Source of the DNA: Lysobacterales bacterium
Lineage (GTDB): Bacteria; Pseudomonadota; Gammaproteobacteria; Xanthomonadales; UBA2363
Length of the DNA stretch: 64,000 bases
NCBI GenBank assembly: GCA_019634735.1
Contig: JAHCAT010000007.1
Location: 1 to 64,000 of the forward strand
Reading direction: 5' to 3'
The stretch's first letter is position 1. Each line of letters begins with the position of its first letter. The notes beneath the pieces are model-generated. The model worked only from the letters and a program-made list of their open reading frames with translations. It ran no database searches and was not told the DNA's origin. Positions 56,287 to 64,000 of the stretch are shown here, piece by piece. Made by a program: the position numbers and the translations under genes.

Positions 56287-57816
56287 TCAGCCTCGCTGTT
56301 GCGGATGTCCGTTGGCAGCATCGCCGACCAGCGGGCGCTCGCGCAGCGTGCATCGCCACAACCACTTCTCGCCGCGCTCGATGGCCGCACCGGCATGCAG
56401 CGAGGCCGGGTCCGCGATGCCCTCCGGCGTGGTGTTGTGGTGCAGCACCGCCATGCCGCTCTCGCCGCGCAGCTTCAGGCCGGCCTGAACGTAGTCGGTT
56501 TCACCTCCGGCGTCGGGCACCCGCAGGTACAGAAGGAACGTCGCCAGGCGCTGGCCGCCGAAGTCCTGGCGCAGCCGCGCGTTGTCCTCGATCTGGCGCG
56601 CCGAGAAGAAGTCCACGTGCGCGCGGTAGGCCTGTCCGGGCAGGTAGCGGATGATCGAACACGGTTCCATGGCGTCGGCCCGCCAGCCGGTCAGCCGCTG
56701 CAGGCGCTGCTCCAGCGTGTGGACGACGGCGTCGGCGTGCAGGGCCCGGATCGGCGTGCCCTCGCCGGTGAAGAAACTGAGCTCGGCCTCGTCGTTGGCG
56801 CTGCCCGAACCGGTGTAGCTGCGTGCCGCGGCCAGCTGGCCGGCCACCTTGTTGATCAGGTGCGCGCATTCCTCGACCGTCGCGAAATCATGCGCCACCG
56901 CTACCCGCGGGGACTGCGACAGCCACTGCCAGGCCGGCTCGCGCTCCGCCAGGTGCGCCCGGTCGCCGCCGCCGGCGACCTGCAGGCGCCCCTCGCCATC
57001 CAGGCGCAGGGCAGGATGGCCGATACCCGCCAGATGCGCTTCCAGCCGCGGCAGCAGCGGGTGCGGCGCCGGCGCGCCGGGGCCGGCCTCCGGCTGCAGG
57101 TGTTGCAGGCTCGGCTGCGCCTGGTCCAGATTGGCCTTGAGCCGTGCGTGCCAGTCCTGCACCGCAGCGGTGTCGGTGCCCGTCATCCGTTCGGCGGCCC
57201 CGCGGGCACCGGGGATGCGCGCATCGGCCGCGCGCAGCAGCAGGGCCTGACCGAACTCCGGGTCGCGCATCACCCCCGCGCCCTGCGCGAAGCGCAGCCC
57301 CAGGGACAGGTAGGCCTGCGGGTTGCCCAGCGCGCAGGCGCGCGCGAAGGCGGTGGCGGCGTTGCCGGGCACGCCAGGTAGGCTGGGCGGGCAGGCGCCA
57401 TTCTGGTCCAGCAGATAGCCCAGCTCCCAGGCGGCCCGATAGAAACCGCGCTCGGCGATGCGGTGATAGAGGTCGATGGCGGCGACGCGATCCACAGGCC
57501 GCACCAGGCCGCGCAGATGCTGGGCAGCGAGCCGGTCCATGGCGGGCACCAGCCCCGCACGCGCCGCCGGCTCCAGCCAGGTCCAGGCCTCGGCCTGGGC
57601 GCCGGGACGCGCCTCTGCGCTCAGGAAGTACGCACCCAGCAGCCATTGCGCCTCCAGCCCGTCCGGACCAACGGCCAGCGCGCGCAGCGCGTCCAGGGCC
57701 TGTTCGTGCGCAGGCTCGCCAATGCGGCTGCCGGCGAGCGCCCGGCGCGCCTGGTCTATGCGCTGGCCGGCGCTGGAGGGCGCGCCGGTGACCGGCGGCG
57801 GCTGAAAATGTGGCAT
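56287..57816 (-). CDS. Sel1-repeat prolyl 4-hydroxylase-like oxygenase
   Basis: A 509-residue fusion. Residues 20-225 are Sel1/TPR-type helical repeats (ALGNPQAYLSLGLRFAQGAGVMRDPEFGQALLLRAADA and similar units), a peptide-binding scaffold. Residues 320-509 are a prolyl-4-hydroxylase catalytic domain: RSYTGSGSANDEAELSFF, AYRAHVDFFSARQ (His-x-Asp), FLLYLRVPDAGGETDY, and SLHAGAAIERGEKWLWRCTLRERP (distal His and 2-oxoglutarate-binding Lys). No signal peptide; cytoplasmic. The protein substrate is unknown. It is convergent with the oxygenase at 55.7 kb and divergent from the receptor at 58.0 kb. ATG 57816 is preferred; the frame continues to 57942. Confidence 0.88.
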   Translation of the reverse strand: MPHFQPPPVTGAPSSAGQRIDQARRALAGSRIGEPAHEQALDALRALAVGPDGLEAQWLLGAYFLSAEARPGAQAEAWTWLEPAARAGLVPAMDRLAAQHLRGLVRPVDRVAAIDLYHRIAERGFYRAAWELGYLLDQNGACPPSLPGVPGNAATAFARACALGNPQAYLSLGLRFAQGAGVMRDPEFGQALLLRAADARIPGARGAAERMTGTDTAAVQDWHARLKANLDQAQPSLQHLQPEAGPGAPAPHPLLPRLEAHLAGIGHPALRLDGEGRLQVAGGGDRAHLAEREPAWQWLSQSPRVAVAHDFATVEECAHLINKVAGQLAAARSYTGSGSANDEAELSFFTGEGTPIRALHADAVVHTLEQRLQRLTGWRADAMEPCSIIRYLPGQAYRAHVDFFSARQIEDNARLRQDFGGQRLATFLLYLRVPDAGGETDYVQAGLKLRGESGMAVLHHNTTPEGIADPASLHAGAAIERGEKWLWRCTLRERPLVGDAANGHPQQRG

Positions 57817-57984
57817 GCGGCAATCCTGTCGGAACACCGCCGATTCTACCGCCCGGCGGCGAATCACCCGCCACGGGGCACCCCGGTGGGGTCGCCATCG
57901 AAGATCATTGCGACGATTGTTGCGTCCTGAACGTCCCAACATCCGACAATCTTGGCAGGCGTCCGTCGTGGAAGGAGATTGGGA

Positions 57985-60858
57985 ATGGTGAGAAGACGGA
58001 CGCTGGGTGCCGTGGCTGTCGCCCTGGCCGTGGCAACGATTGCGGCCGGATTCACTGAGGCGCTTGCCCGCGAGTCGTCCTCACCGCAGCCCTCAGGCCC
58101 GTCAGCGGTGATCGTGCTCGACGCCGAAGCCCTTCGTGCCTCCGGCCTGGTATCGCTGGGCGATGTGCTGGCGCGCCTGCCGATGGCCGGGCCCGCCAGT
58201 GCCCGCGATGCTCGCCGCAGCGACGGCACTGCGTCGGTCGACCTTCGTGGCCTGGGTGCTGGCCGCACCCTGGTCCTGGTCGAGGGTCGGCGCTGGCCGG
58301 GTGGCCTCGGCCGGGCCAGCACAGACGCCTTCGACGGCTTTGCCTTCAACCGCGACACCGACCTCGACAGCATCCCGCTGGCCGCGGTCGAGCGCATCGA
58401 GATCCACACCGGCGCCGCCGCAGCACACCACGGCAGCGGCGCGATCGCCGGGGTGGTCGACATCCGCCTGCGCCGCGACTTCGACGGCCTGCAGGCCAGC
58501 ACGCACTGGGGCGAGTTCGGCCAGGGTGACGGCCGTCGGCAGCGGCACGAATTCCTGCTGGGCGTCGCCGGCGAGCGTGGCCACGTCACCATGGGCGCCG
58601 GGCACGTCCGCGAGGACGCGGTCATGGCCGGGGACCGGGCGATCTCAGCGGTGCCGGTGTTCGGCCTGCCGGCGACCGACACCACCTACGCCGGTGCCTC
58701 GCATTTCGGCCCCTGGCCTCGCCTGTTCATTCCTGGGATCGGCCAACAGGTCCTGATTCCGGGCCGGCCAGGTACGGCACCGGAGGATTTCCACCCCTTC
58801 AATGCAGCGCGAGAAGGCTGGAACTTCGCGCCGTCGGCTCAGCTCAGGGCGCCCTTGGAGCGCACCTCGCTGTTCGCGGATGCCCGATACCGGTTGGGCG
58901 GTGACGTCGAATTCCACGGCCAGGCCCATTTCAACGAACGCCGCTCCGAGCAGGTCACGGCCGCCCTTCCGCTGGCCGGCGGGGTTTTCAGCCAGACGCC
59001 AATGCTCAGACGAATCGCCATCCCCACCGACAACCTCTACAACCCGTTCGGCGTCGAAGTGACCGGCTTCATCCGGCGCCCGGTCGAGTTGGGCGGCCGT
59101 CGCTCCCGGCAGGATGTCGACACCTGGGTGGTCGATGCCGGACTGCGTGGCGTCCTGGACATGGCCGGACATCGACTCGCCTGGGACCTGGGCGTGCGCC
59201 ACGGACGGACGGAACGCCGAGGCCTGGACTTCGGACATTTCAGCGCCAGCGCTCTGGAACGGGCCCTGGGCCCGTCCTTCATCGATGCCGACGGCACGCC
59301 GCGGTGCGGCTTCCCCGGGGCGGTGGTGGCCGGTTGCGTGCCGCTGAATCTGTTCGGGCCCGAAGGCTCGATCACCCCGGCGATGGGGCAGGGTCTGGCT
59401 CAGGTCGGCCAGTCCGTTGCGGAGACCCGCCTGACCAGCCACTGGGCAGAGGTGGCCGGCGAAGCGTTCCAGGTGGTGCCGGGCATGCCCGCGCAGTTCC
59501 GGCTTGGCTGGACGCAGCGCCGGGAAACGCTGTCCGAAACACCGGACGCCTTCGCCAACCAGGCGCTGGGTACCGCGCCGTACCGAGCCAGCAGCGCGGG
59601 CAGCCAGCGCGTCGAGGAGACATTCGTGTCGTTGCATGCGCCGTTCTGGGCAGGTTCTGGCGGTCTGCACCTGCTGTCCGCCACGGTGGACCTGCGCCAC
59701 GCCGCCTACGATGCCCTGGGCAGTGAGCTCAGCGGCTCGGCACGGCTGGACTGGCAGCCGGTGGCGGATCTGCACCTGTACGCGGCATGGGGTCGTGGCC
59801 ACCGGGCGCCGGTTCTGGCCGAGCGGTTTCGGTCCACCGAGTTCGATTCGCGGGCAATCGTCCTGGATCCCTGCATGGAGCCTCACATTGGCGGACTGAC
59901 GCCGGCGGCGCAGGCCCGCTGCTATGCGGATGGCGTCCTGCCTGGGGTCACCCAGACGGGCATCATTCCAACCTATCTGGCGGGAAACGACAGGCTGGCG
60001 CCGGAGCGCTCGCACTACAGATCGGTCGGTCTCGCCTGGTCGCCCGCCCACCTGGAGAGTTTCGTCCTCGGCCTCTCCCGGTTCCGCAGCGAAGTGCGCG
60101 AGGGCATTGGCGAGTTGGCCCAGCAATTCGTGGTCAACGGCTGCTATCTGTCCGACGATGCCGCGGTCAGGGCCCGGTTGTGCCCGCTGCTCGCCCGCCG
60201 CCGTCCTGGCGGCCTGATCGAATCGGTCCAGGGTGGACCGGTCAATCACCTTCGTCAGGATCTCGAGGGTTGGGATCTGGATGCCAGCTATCGCCTGGAT
60301 ACCGCCTTGGGCCGGATCGACCTTCACCTGGATGCGTCCTACCTGTCGCGCTGGGACCTGGTCGAGTTCGATCTCCAACAATTCGACACGCAACCAGGAG
60401 CTACACCCGGCCGGCTTGGCCAGTACCGGGGGGGCAGTGCAGGATTCGACTTCTCGCACGATCCCGTATCGCTGCCGCGCTGGCGTGCAACGGCGCGACT
60501 GGACTGGCGGCTGGGCGACTTCGGCATCGGTTGGGGTATGCGCTACCAGCACCATGTCGACGAGGGATGCCCGTTCTTCCTGATCGAGCAGACCCTGGGC
60601 ATCGACAACCCTTGCTCGAACCCGGAGGCCCGGACGCCCGCCTTCCCCGCGGGCTACAACCGCCAGGCCAGCACCACCTACCACGACCTGCGCCTGTCCT
60701 GGAACACGCCCTGGCGCGGCGAGGCGGCGCTCGGTGTCGACAATCTCTTCGCCAACTCGCCACCGGTGGCCTACGGGGCACCGTTCCATTCCCACGACAC
60801 ACGCCGCCATGAGGCTCCAGGGCGGTTCTGGTACCTGCAGTACCGCCAGCGTTGGTAG
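57985..60858 (+). CDS. TonB-dependent receptor, diverged paralogue
   Basis: A 957-residue receptor clearly related to the one at 52.0 kb: VGLA/LGPSFIDADGTPRCGFPGAVVAGCVPLNLFGP, YNPFGVEVTGF and the end QASTTYHDLRLSWNTPW ... GRFWYLQYRQRW all align. ATG 57985 follows AAGGAGATTGGGA. The plug starts abruptly after the signal peptide (SSSPQPSGPSAVIVLDAEALRASGL): the LDRVEVVGSRIKR segment of its paralogue is missing, so a TonB box is not evident. Codon use is less restricted than in the paralogue, suggesting lower expression or relaxed constraint. The frame is intact. Confidence 0.88.
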   Translation: MVRRRTLGAVAVALAVATIAAGFTEALARESSSPQPSGPSAVIVLDAEALRASGLVSLGDVLARLPMAGPASARDARRSDGTASVDLRGLGAGRTLVLVEGRRWPGGLGRASTDAFDGFAFNRDTDLDSIPLAAVERIEIHTGAAAAHHGSGAIAGVVDIRLRRDFDGLQASTHWGEFGQGDGRRQRHEFLLGVAGERGHVTMGAGHVREDAVMAGDRAISAVPVFGLPATDTTYAGASHFGPWPRLFIPGIGQQVLIPGRPGTAPEDFHPFNAAREGWNFAPSAQLRAPLERTSLFADARYRLGGDVEFHGQAHFNERRSEQVTAALPLAGGVFSQTPMLRRIAIPTDNLYNPFGVEVTGFIRRPVELGGRRSRQDVDTWVVDAGLRGVLDMAGHRLAWDLGVRHGRTERRGLDFGHFSASALERALGPSFIDADGTPRCGFPGAVVAGCVPLNLFGPEGSITPAMGQGLAQVGQSVAETRLTSHWAEVAGEAFQVVPGMPAQFRLGWTQRRETLSETPDAFANQALGTAPYRASSAGSQRVEETFVSLHAPFWAGSGGLHLLSATVDLRHAAYDALGSELSGSARLDWQPVADLHLYAAWGRGHRAPVLAERFRSTEFDSRAIVLDPCMEPHIGGLTPAAQARCYADGVLPGVTQTGIIPTYLAGNDRLAPERSHYRSVGLAWSPAHLESFVLGLSRFRSEVREGIGELAQQFVVNGCYLSDDAAVRARLCPLLARRRPGGLIESVQGGPVNHLRQDLEGWDLDASYRLDTALGRIDLHLDASYLSRWDLVEFDLQQFDTQPGATPGRLGQYRGGSAGFDFSHDPVSLPRWRATARLDWRLGDFGIGWGMRYQHHVDEGCPFFLIEQTLGIDNPCSNPEARTPAFPAGYNRQASTTYHDLRLSWNTPWRGEAALGVDNLFANSPPVAYGAPFHSHDTRRHEAPGRFWYLQYRQRW

Positions 60859-60938
60859 CCCGATTCCAGATTGCCCGGACGCAATCCCGCCATGCGATCT
60901 GCGGGCTTCGGCGAAGTCGGACCGGAGGCGGGGTGCCG

Positions 60939-61796
60939 TCAGGTCGCGGGAGCGCTCGCAGGAAAGCCGGACGGCAGGTACCTGAAGCGCGCCATCTGCG
61001 CGCGATGGCGTTCGACGATGCGGGCGACCTGTTCGCGCGACAGCGCCTGCGGCCACTGGCGGGCGCGGCCGATGCGGAAGAAGCGGGCGTCGGTCTTTTC
61101 CGAGGCCTCGACGAAGCCGTCGCGACGCTCGATGCGAGCCAGGGTCTGGAAGCTGGCGTGGCCGATGGCGCGTTCGATGCGCGCCCGGTCTGCGATGCCG
61201 AGCAGGCGGGCGATGCGCGCGAAGGTCTTGGCCGGCTTCTCCAGCAGGTCCTCGTAGCGCACGGTCAGGAAGTTGGGGTGGTCGATGCCGGCCCAGCTCT
61301 CGACATGGCTGGACCACGAGCCCAGGACCTGGCCGGCCCAGCGGTGGTCGCTGGCGGTGGCGGTGTCCTCGTTGCCCAGGAACTCGATCGCCTCGTCGAC
61401 GCCCAGGCCGAAGTGGTGGGTCATGCTGACCGCGACGTCGAGCGGGTTGCGCACCACGTAGACGCCGCCGGCGGTCACCTTGGGGTTGTGCAGCGGGTGG
61501 CCCTCGAAGCCACCCCAGAGGTTATGGGTCTTGACCAGCACCGAACCCGGCGCGGCCGCGGCGATCATCTCGTGCACCGCCGGGCGCAGGGCGCACAGCT
61601 CGGCCACCGTGAGGTCCTGCGCCGGCCGGCCGGCCAGGCGCGCATAGCGGTCGGCGCGCGCCTCGTCCTCGCAGTAGTCGGGCAACTCGGCCAGCGGCAG
61701 CGGCTGTTCCCGGTCGGCGATCAGGTTGGCCAGGAAGGCGCGCAGCCAGGTGTTGCCGGACTTCGGATACGAGGCCAGCCAGACGATCCTGCCCAT
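60939..61796 (-). CDS. PAPS-dependent sulfotransferase
   Basis: A 285-residue cytoplasmic sulfotransferase. The 5'-phosphosulfate loop is WLASYPKSGNTWLRAFL (about residues 5-21) and the 3'-phosphate site is YVVRNPLDVAVSMTHHFG (about 118-135). It transfers sulfate from PAPS to a hydroxyl or amino group of an unknown acceptor. ATG 61796 lies 11 bases after the deiminase stop, so the two share an operon. Confidence 0.9.
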   Translation of the reverse strand: MGRIVWLASYPKSGNTWLRAFLANLIADREQPLPLAELPDYCEDEARADRYARLAGRPAQDLTVAELCALRPAVHEMIAAAAPGSVLVKTHNLWGGFEGHPLHNPKVTAGGVYVVRNPLDVAVSMTHHFGLGVDEAIEFLGNEDTATASDHRWAGQVLGSWSSHVESWAGIDHPNFLTVRYEDLLEKPAKTFARIARLLGIADRARIERAIGHASFQTLARIERRDGFVEASEKTDARFFRIGRARQWPQALSREQVARIVERHRAQMARFRYLPSGFPASAPAT

Positions 61797-61807
61797 GGCT
61801 GTGGCCG

Positions 61808-63019
61808 TCAGTCCTCGTGGCGGCCGCGGAAGATCAGGTCCGGCACGTGCATGACGATGCAGTGGATGGCGCCGGCCGAGGTGATGATCCCGGCGCAGTT
61901 GACCTGGACGATGTCGTGGTCGGGCAGGGCCTGCTGGAACACCGCCAGCGCCTGCGCGTCCTGGGTCGTGTAGCTGCCGCCGAACCGGCAGATCAGCGCC
62001 ACCTGGTTGACGATCACCGCGTTGGTGTAGGTGTAGTGGGCATTGGCGCGCCAGCCCGGGGTGCGGAACACGGTATAGCCGCGGCTGGTCAACTCGGCTG
62101 CGGCCGCATCGGTGACCTGCTTGGGCACGGCGCTGCCGCCGGTGCTTGCCGGGTAGTCGCCGATGATGATCCGGTCCGGCGCCACCGGCAGCATCCACAT
62201 GTCGATGTGCTGGGTGGAGTCGACGCCGGTCGGGAACGGATCGGTAAGGGTCAGGTCCACGCCCTGGAAGGCGGCGTAGCGGTCGATCACCTGCTGCGCG
62301 GTGAGGCCGGGATTCTCGTTGACGATCAGGCGCGTCATGAACGCGTCCTGGTTGGAGAACGAGTGGTAGTTGCCGCCGCCGTGGGTCAGGCCGATGTTGT
62401 ACAGGGGCTCGGACCAGGCGGTGGCGACCAGGCCGGGGAACTGGTTGTCGGCGGTGCGCGTGTTGCGGTTGTACTGGTGGTCGACGATGGCGCGGGTGCC
62501 GGCGCTCTCGATGAAGCGCGGGCCGTAGTCGCGCATCCACACCGAGCAGTTGCCGTTCACCGTGCACGACTGCTGCACGAAGCGAACGTGGTCGAGGTTG
62601 GCGCCGGCGCTCTGCAGGGTGTTGCGTACGGTGTTTTCCTGGGCGCCGCTGGTGACCGCGATCCAGACCTTGGAGGGCGGCGTCGCCGTGGTCAGCGGCA
62701 CGATCATCTCGGTCTGCAAGGCGGTGAAGCTGGCCCAGCGGATGAAGATACCCTCGTTGGCCTCGTACTCTGAGAAGGTGCGGACGTAGCCCGGCGGCGT
62801 GCCGCCCATCGCCTCGCGCTCCACCGGCGGCAGTCCGGATTCCCAGGGCGCCGCGTTCTTGGGCAGTACGAACGGCGCCAGTGCGCGGTCCTGCGCCTCC
62901 AGGGTGGCCAGCACGCCCGGGTCGGCAAGGCGCGGTGGGTCGCGTGGTTCGGCGGCGGTCGCGGCCAGGGGCAGGGCAAGGGCGAGCAGCGCGGGCAGCG
63001 CCAGGCGGCTGTAGGTCAT
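61808..63019 (-). CDS. Secreted peptidyl-arginine deiminase-like protein
   Basis: A 403-residue member of the agmatine deiminase / Porphyromonas-type PAD family (guanidino-group-modifying fold), which hydrolyses arginine or agmatine side chains. A signal peptide ([23 protein letters not shown]) makes it extracytoplasmic, which favours PAD over cytoplasmic agmatine deiminase. Catalytic residues can be placed: [11 protein letters not shown] (substrate Asp), [21 protein letters not shown] (His-x-Asp) and [11 protein letters not shown] (nucleophilic Cys near the C-terminus). ATG 63019 is used; the longer frame is in the kbl promoter region. Confidence 0.85.
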   Translation of the reverse strand: MTYSRLALPALLALALPLAATAAEPRDPPRLADPGVLATLEAQDRALAPFVLPKNAAPWESGLPPVEREAMGGTPPGYVRTFSEYEANEGIFIRWASFTALQTEMIVPLTTATPPSKVWIAVTSGAQENTVRNTLQSAGANLDHVRFVQQSCTVNGNCSVWMRDYGPRFIESAGTRAIVDHQYNRNTRTADNQFPGLVATAWSEPLYNIGLTHGGGNYHSFSNQDAFMTRLIVNENPGLTAQQVIDRYAAFQGVDLTLTDPFPTGVDSTQHIDMWMLPVAPDRIIIGDYPASTGGSAVPKQVTDAAAAELTSRGYTVFRTPGWRANAHYTYTNAVIVNQVALICRFGGSYTTQDAQALAVFQQALPDHDIVQVNCAGIITSAGAIHCIVMHVPDLIFRGRHED

Positions 63020-63152
63020 CAGATGGGGTTCCGGCGGGACAAAACGTCCCGATGCTAGCGGCCGACGCGTCCGGGCGCCACCTGGACGTGTACCCGGTAT
63101 CCGGGCGCGCCATCCTGCGGGACAATCGCCGCCTGCCCATCGGAGCGCCGAC

Positions 63153-64000
63153 ATGACCGCCAACGACACCATCGCCCGCTATGCCGCCGAACTCGACACG
63201 CTGCGCGGCCAGGGCCTGTTCAAGTCCGAGCGCATCATCGTCTCGCCGCAGGACGCCCGGATCCGCCTCGACGACGGCCGCGAGGTGCTGAACTTCTGCG
63301 CCAACAACTACCTGGGCCTGGCCGACCATCCCGAGGTGATCGCCGCCGCCAAGGCGGCCCTGGACAGCCACGGCTTCGGCATGGCCAGCGTGCGCTTCAT
63401 CTGCGGCACCCAGGACCTGCACAAGGAGCTGGAGGCGAAGATCTCCGCGTTCTTCGGCAAGCAGGACAGCATCCTCTATGCCGCCTGCTTCGACGCCAAC
63501 GGCGGCCTGTTCGAGCCGCTGCTGGGCGAGGCCGACGCGATCGTCTCGGACGCCCTCAACCACGCCTCGATCATCGACGGCGTGCGCCTGTGCAAGGCCC
63601 GGCGCTACCGCTACGCCAACTGCGACATGGCCGATCTGGAAAGGCAGTTGCAGCAGGCCCGGGCCGACGGCGCGCGCACGATCCTGATCACCACCGACGG
63701 CGTGTTCTCGATGGACGGTTTCATCGCACCGCTGGACGCGATCGCGAGGCTGGCCGAGAAGTACGGCGCCCTCGTGCACATCGACGAATGCCATGCCACC
63801 GGTTTCCTCGGCGCCACCGGCCGCGGCAGCGCCGAGGTCAAGGGCGTGCTGGACCGCATCGACATCGTCACCGGCACCCTTGGCAAGGCCCTGGGCGGGG
63901 CGCTGGGCGGCTTCACCACCGGCCGCGCCGAGGTCGTCGAGTTGCTGCGCCAGCGCTCGCGGCCCTACCTGTTCTCCAACTCGCTGCCGCCGCACGTGGT
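63153..64000 (+). CDS. kbl: 2-amino-3-ketobutyrate CoA ligase (glycine C-acetyltransferase), partial
   Basis: The first 282 codons of a PLP-dependent enzyme that cleaves 2-amino-3-ketobutyrate, the product of Tdh, to glycine and acetyl-CoA. Visible: [20 protein letters not shown] N-terminus ([21 protein letters not shown]), [44 protein letters not shown] (PLP aspartate) and [15 protein letters not shown] with the Schiff-base Lys. The window ends before the stop. Diverges from the PAD-like gene with 133 bases between. Confidence 0.95.
   Translation, partial: MTANDTIARYAAELDTLRGQGLFKSERIIVSPQDARIRLDDGREVLNFCANNYLGLADHPEVIAAAKAALDSHGFGMASVRFICGTQDLHKELEAKISAFFGKQDSILYAACFDANGGLFEPLLGEADAIVSDALNHASIIDGVRLCKARRYRYANCDMADLERQLQQARADGARTILITTDGVFSMDGFIAPLDAIARLAEKYGALVHIDECHATGFLGATGRGSAEVKGVLDRIDIVTGTLGKALGGALGGFTTGRAEVVELLRQRSRPYLFSNSLPPHV

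Noticed and set aside
60939..63995. Single 1018-codon minus-strand frame spanning sulfotransferase, deiminase and kbl
   Set aside because: Only the 3' part (from ATG 61796) is a real protein. The upstream part is a shadow of the PAD-like gene in another frame and of kbl on the other strand.

Overview
The window is a GC-rich (roughly 70 percent by eye), densely coding chromosomal segment of a gammaproteobacterium, most likely of the order Lysobacterales (Xanthomonadales). The reasons are the pilT-pilU pair, the large TonB-dependent receptors with a VEVVGSRIKR-type N-terminus, the OmpA and Mla proteins, a 2-oxoacid dehydrogenase E2 with a HRACTGG active-site variant, and secreted proteins ending in an IFA..FE tail. 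No tRNA, rRNA, CRISPR array, prophage or intact insertion sequence was seen. Placement at genus level is not possible from the sequence alone.

Layout. 0-14 kb: a secreted trypsin-like protease, trpS, a minus-strand operon for a branched-chain 2-oxoacid dehydrogenase (E1 alpha, E1 beta, E2) with an unrelated secreted protein inserted in it, kynA, valS and a YggS-type PLP protein. 14-31 kb: pilT-pilU, a histone-deacetylase-like hydrolase, an ECF sigma module with a DUF4097 protein, two unrecognised envelope proteins, a tdh-FHA pair, a plant-type LRR protein, a DUF885 peptidase-like lipoprotein, prmC, dxs and an HNH endonuclease. 31-36 kb: a tightly overlapping five-gene lipid-modification operon with two cyclopropane-synthase-like methyltransferases. 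36-41 kb: OmpA, MlaA, and the MlaFEDCB phospholipid transport operon. 41-46.5 kb: an aldo/keto reductase, a heptamer tandem array, a Fur-box-like palindrome and a heme uptake operon (receptor, HemP, DUF6607 lipoprotein). 46.5-51.5 kb: a second ECF sigma module with a PDZ protein, a Rieske protein, a DUF2007 protein and a putative outer-membrane protein. 52-63 kb: two paralogous TonB-dependent receptors around a methyltransferase-like gene, a 2-oxoglutarate/Fe(II) oxygenase and a Sel1-prolyl-hydroxylase fusion, followed by a sulfotransferase and a secreted peptidyl-arginine-deiminase-like enzyme. The window ends inside kbl.

How the genes work together. Much of the window concerns the cell envelope: Mla lipid trafficking, modification of acyl chains in membrane phospholipids, OmpA, three TonB receptors and two ECF sigma modules. 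Threonine breakdown (tdh at 22 kb, kbl at 63 kb) is split rather than in one operon.

The most interesting parts are the TonB receptor/oxygenase/sulfotransferase neighbourhood, the lipid operon whose first methyltransferase has altered active-site ligands, and a modular intergenic repeat family (GC palindrome, conserved core, heptamer array) seen in several copies.
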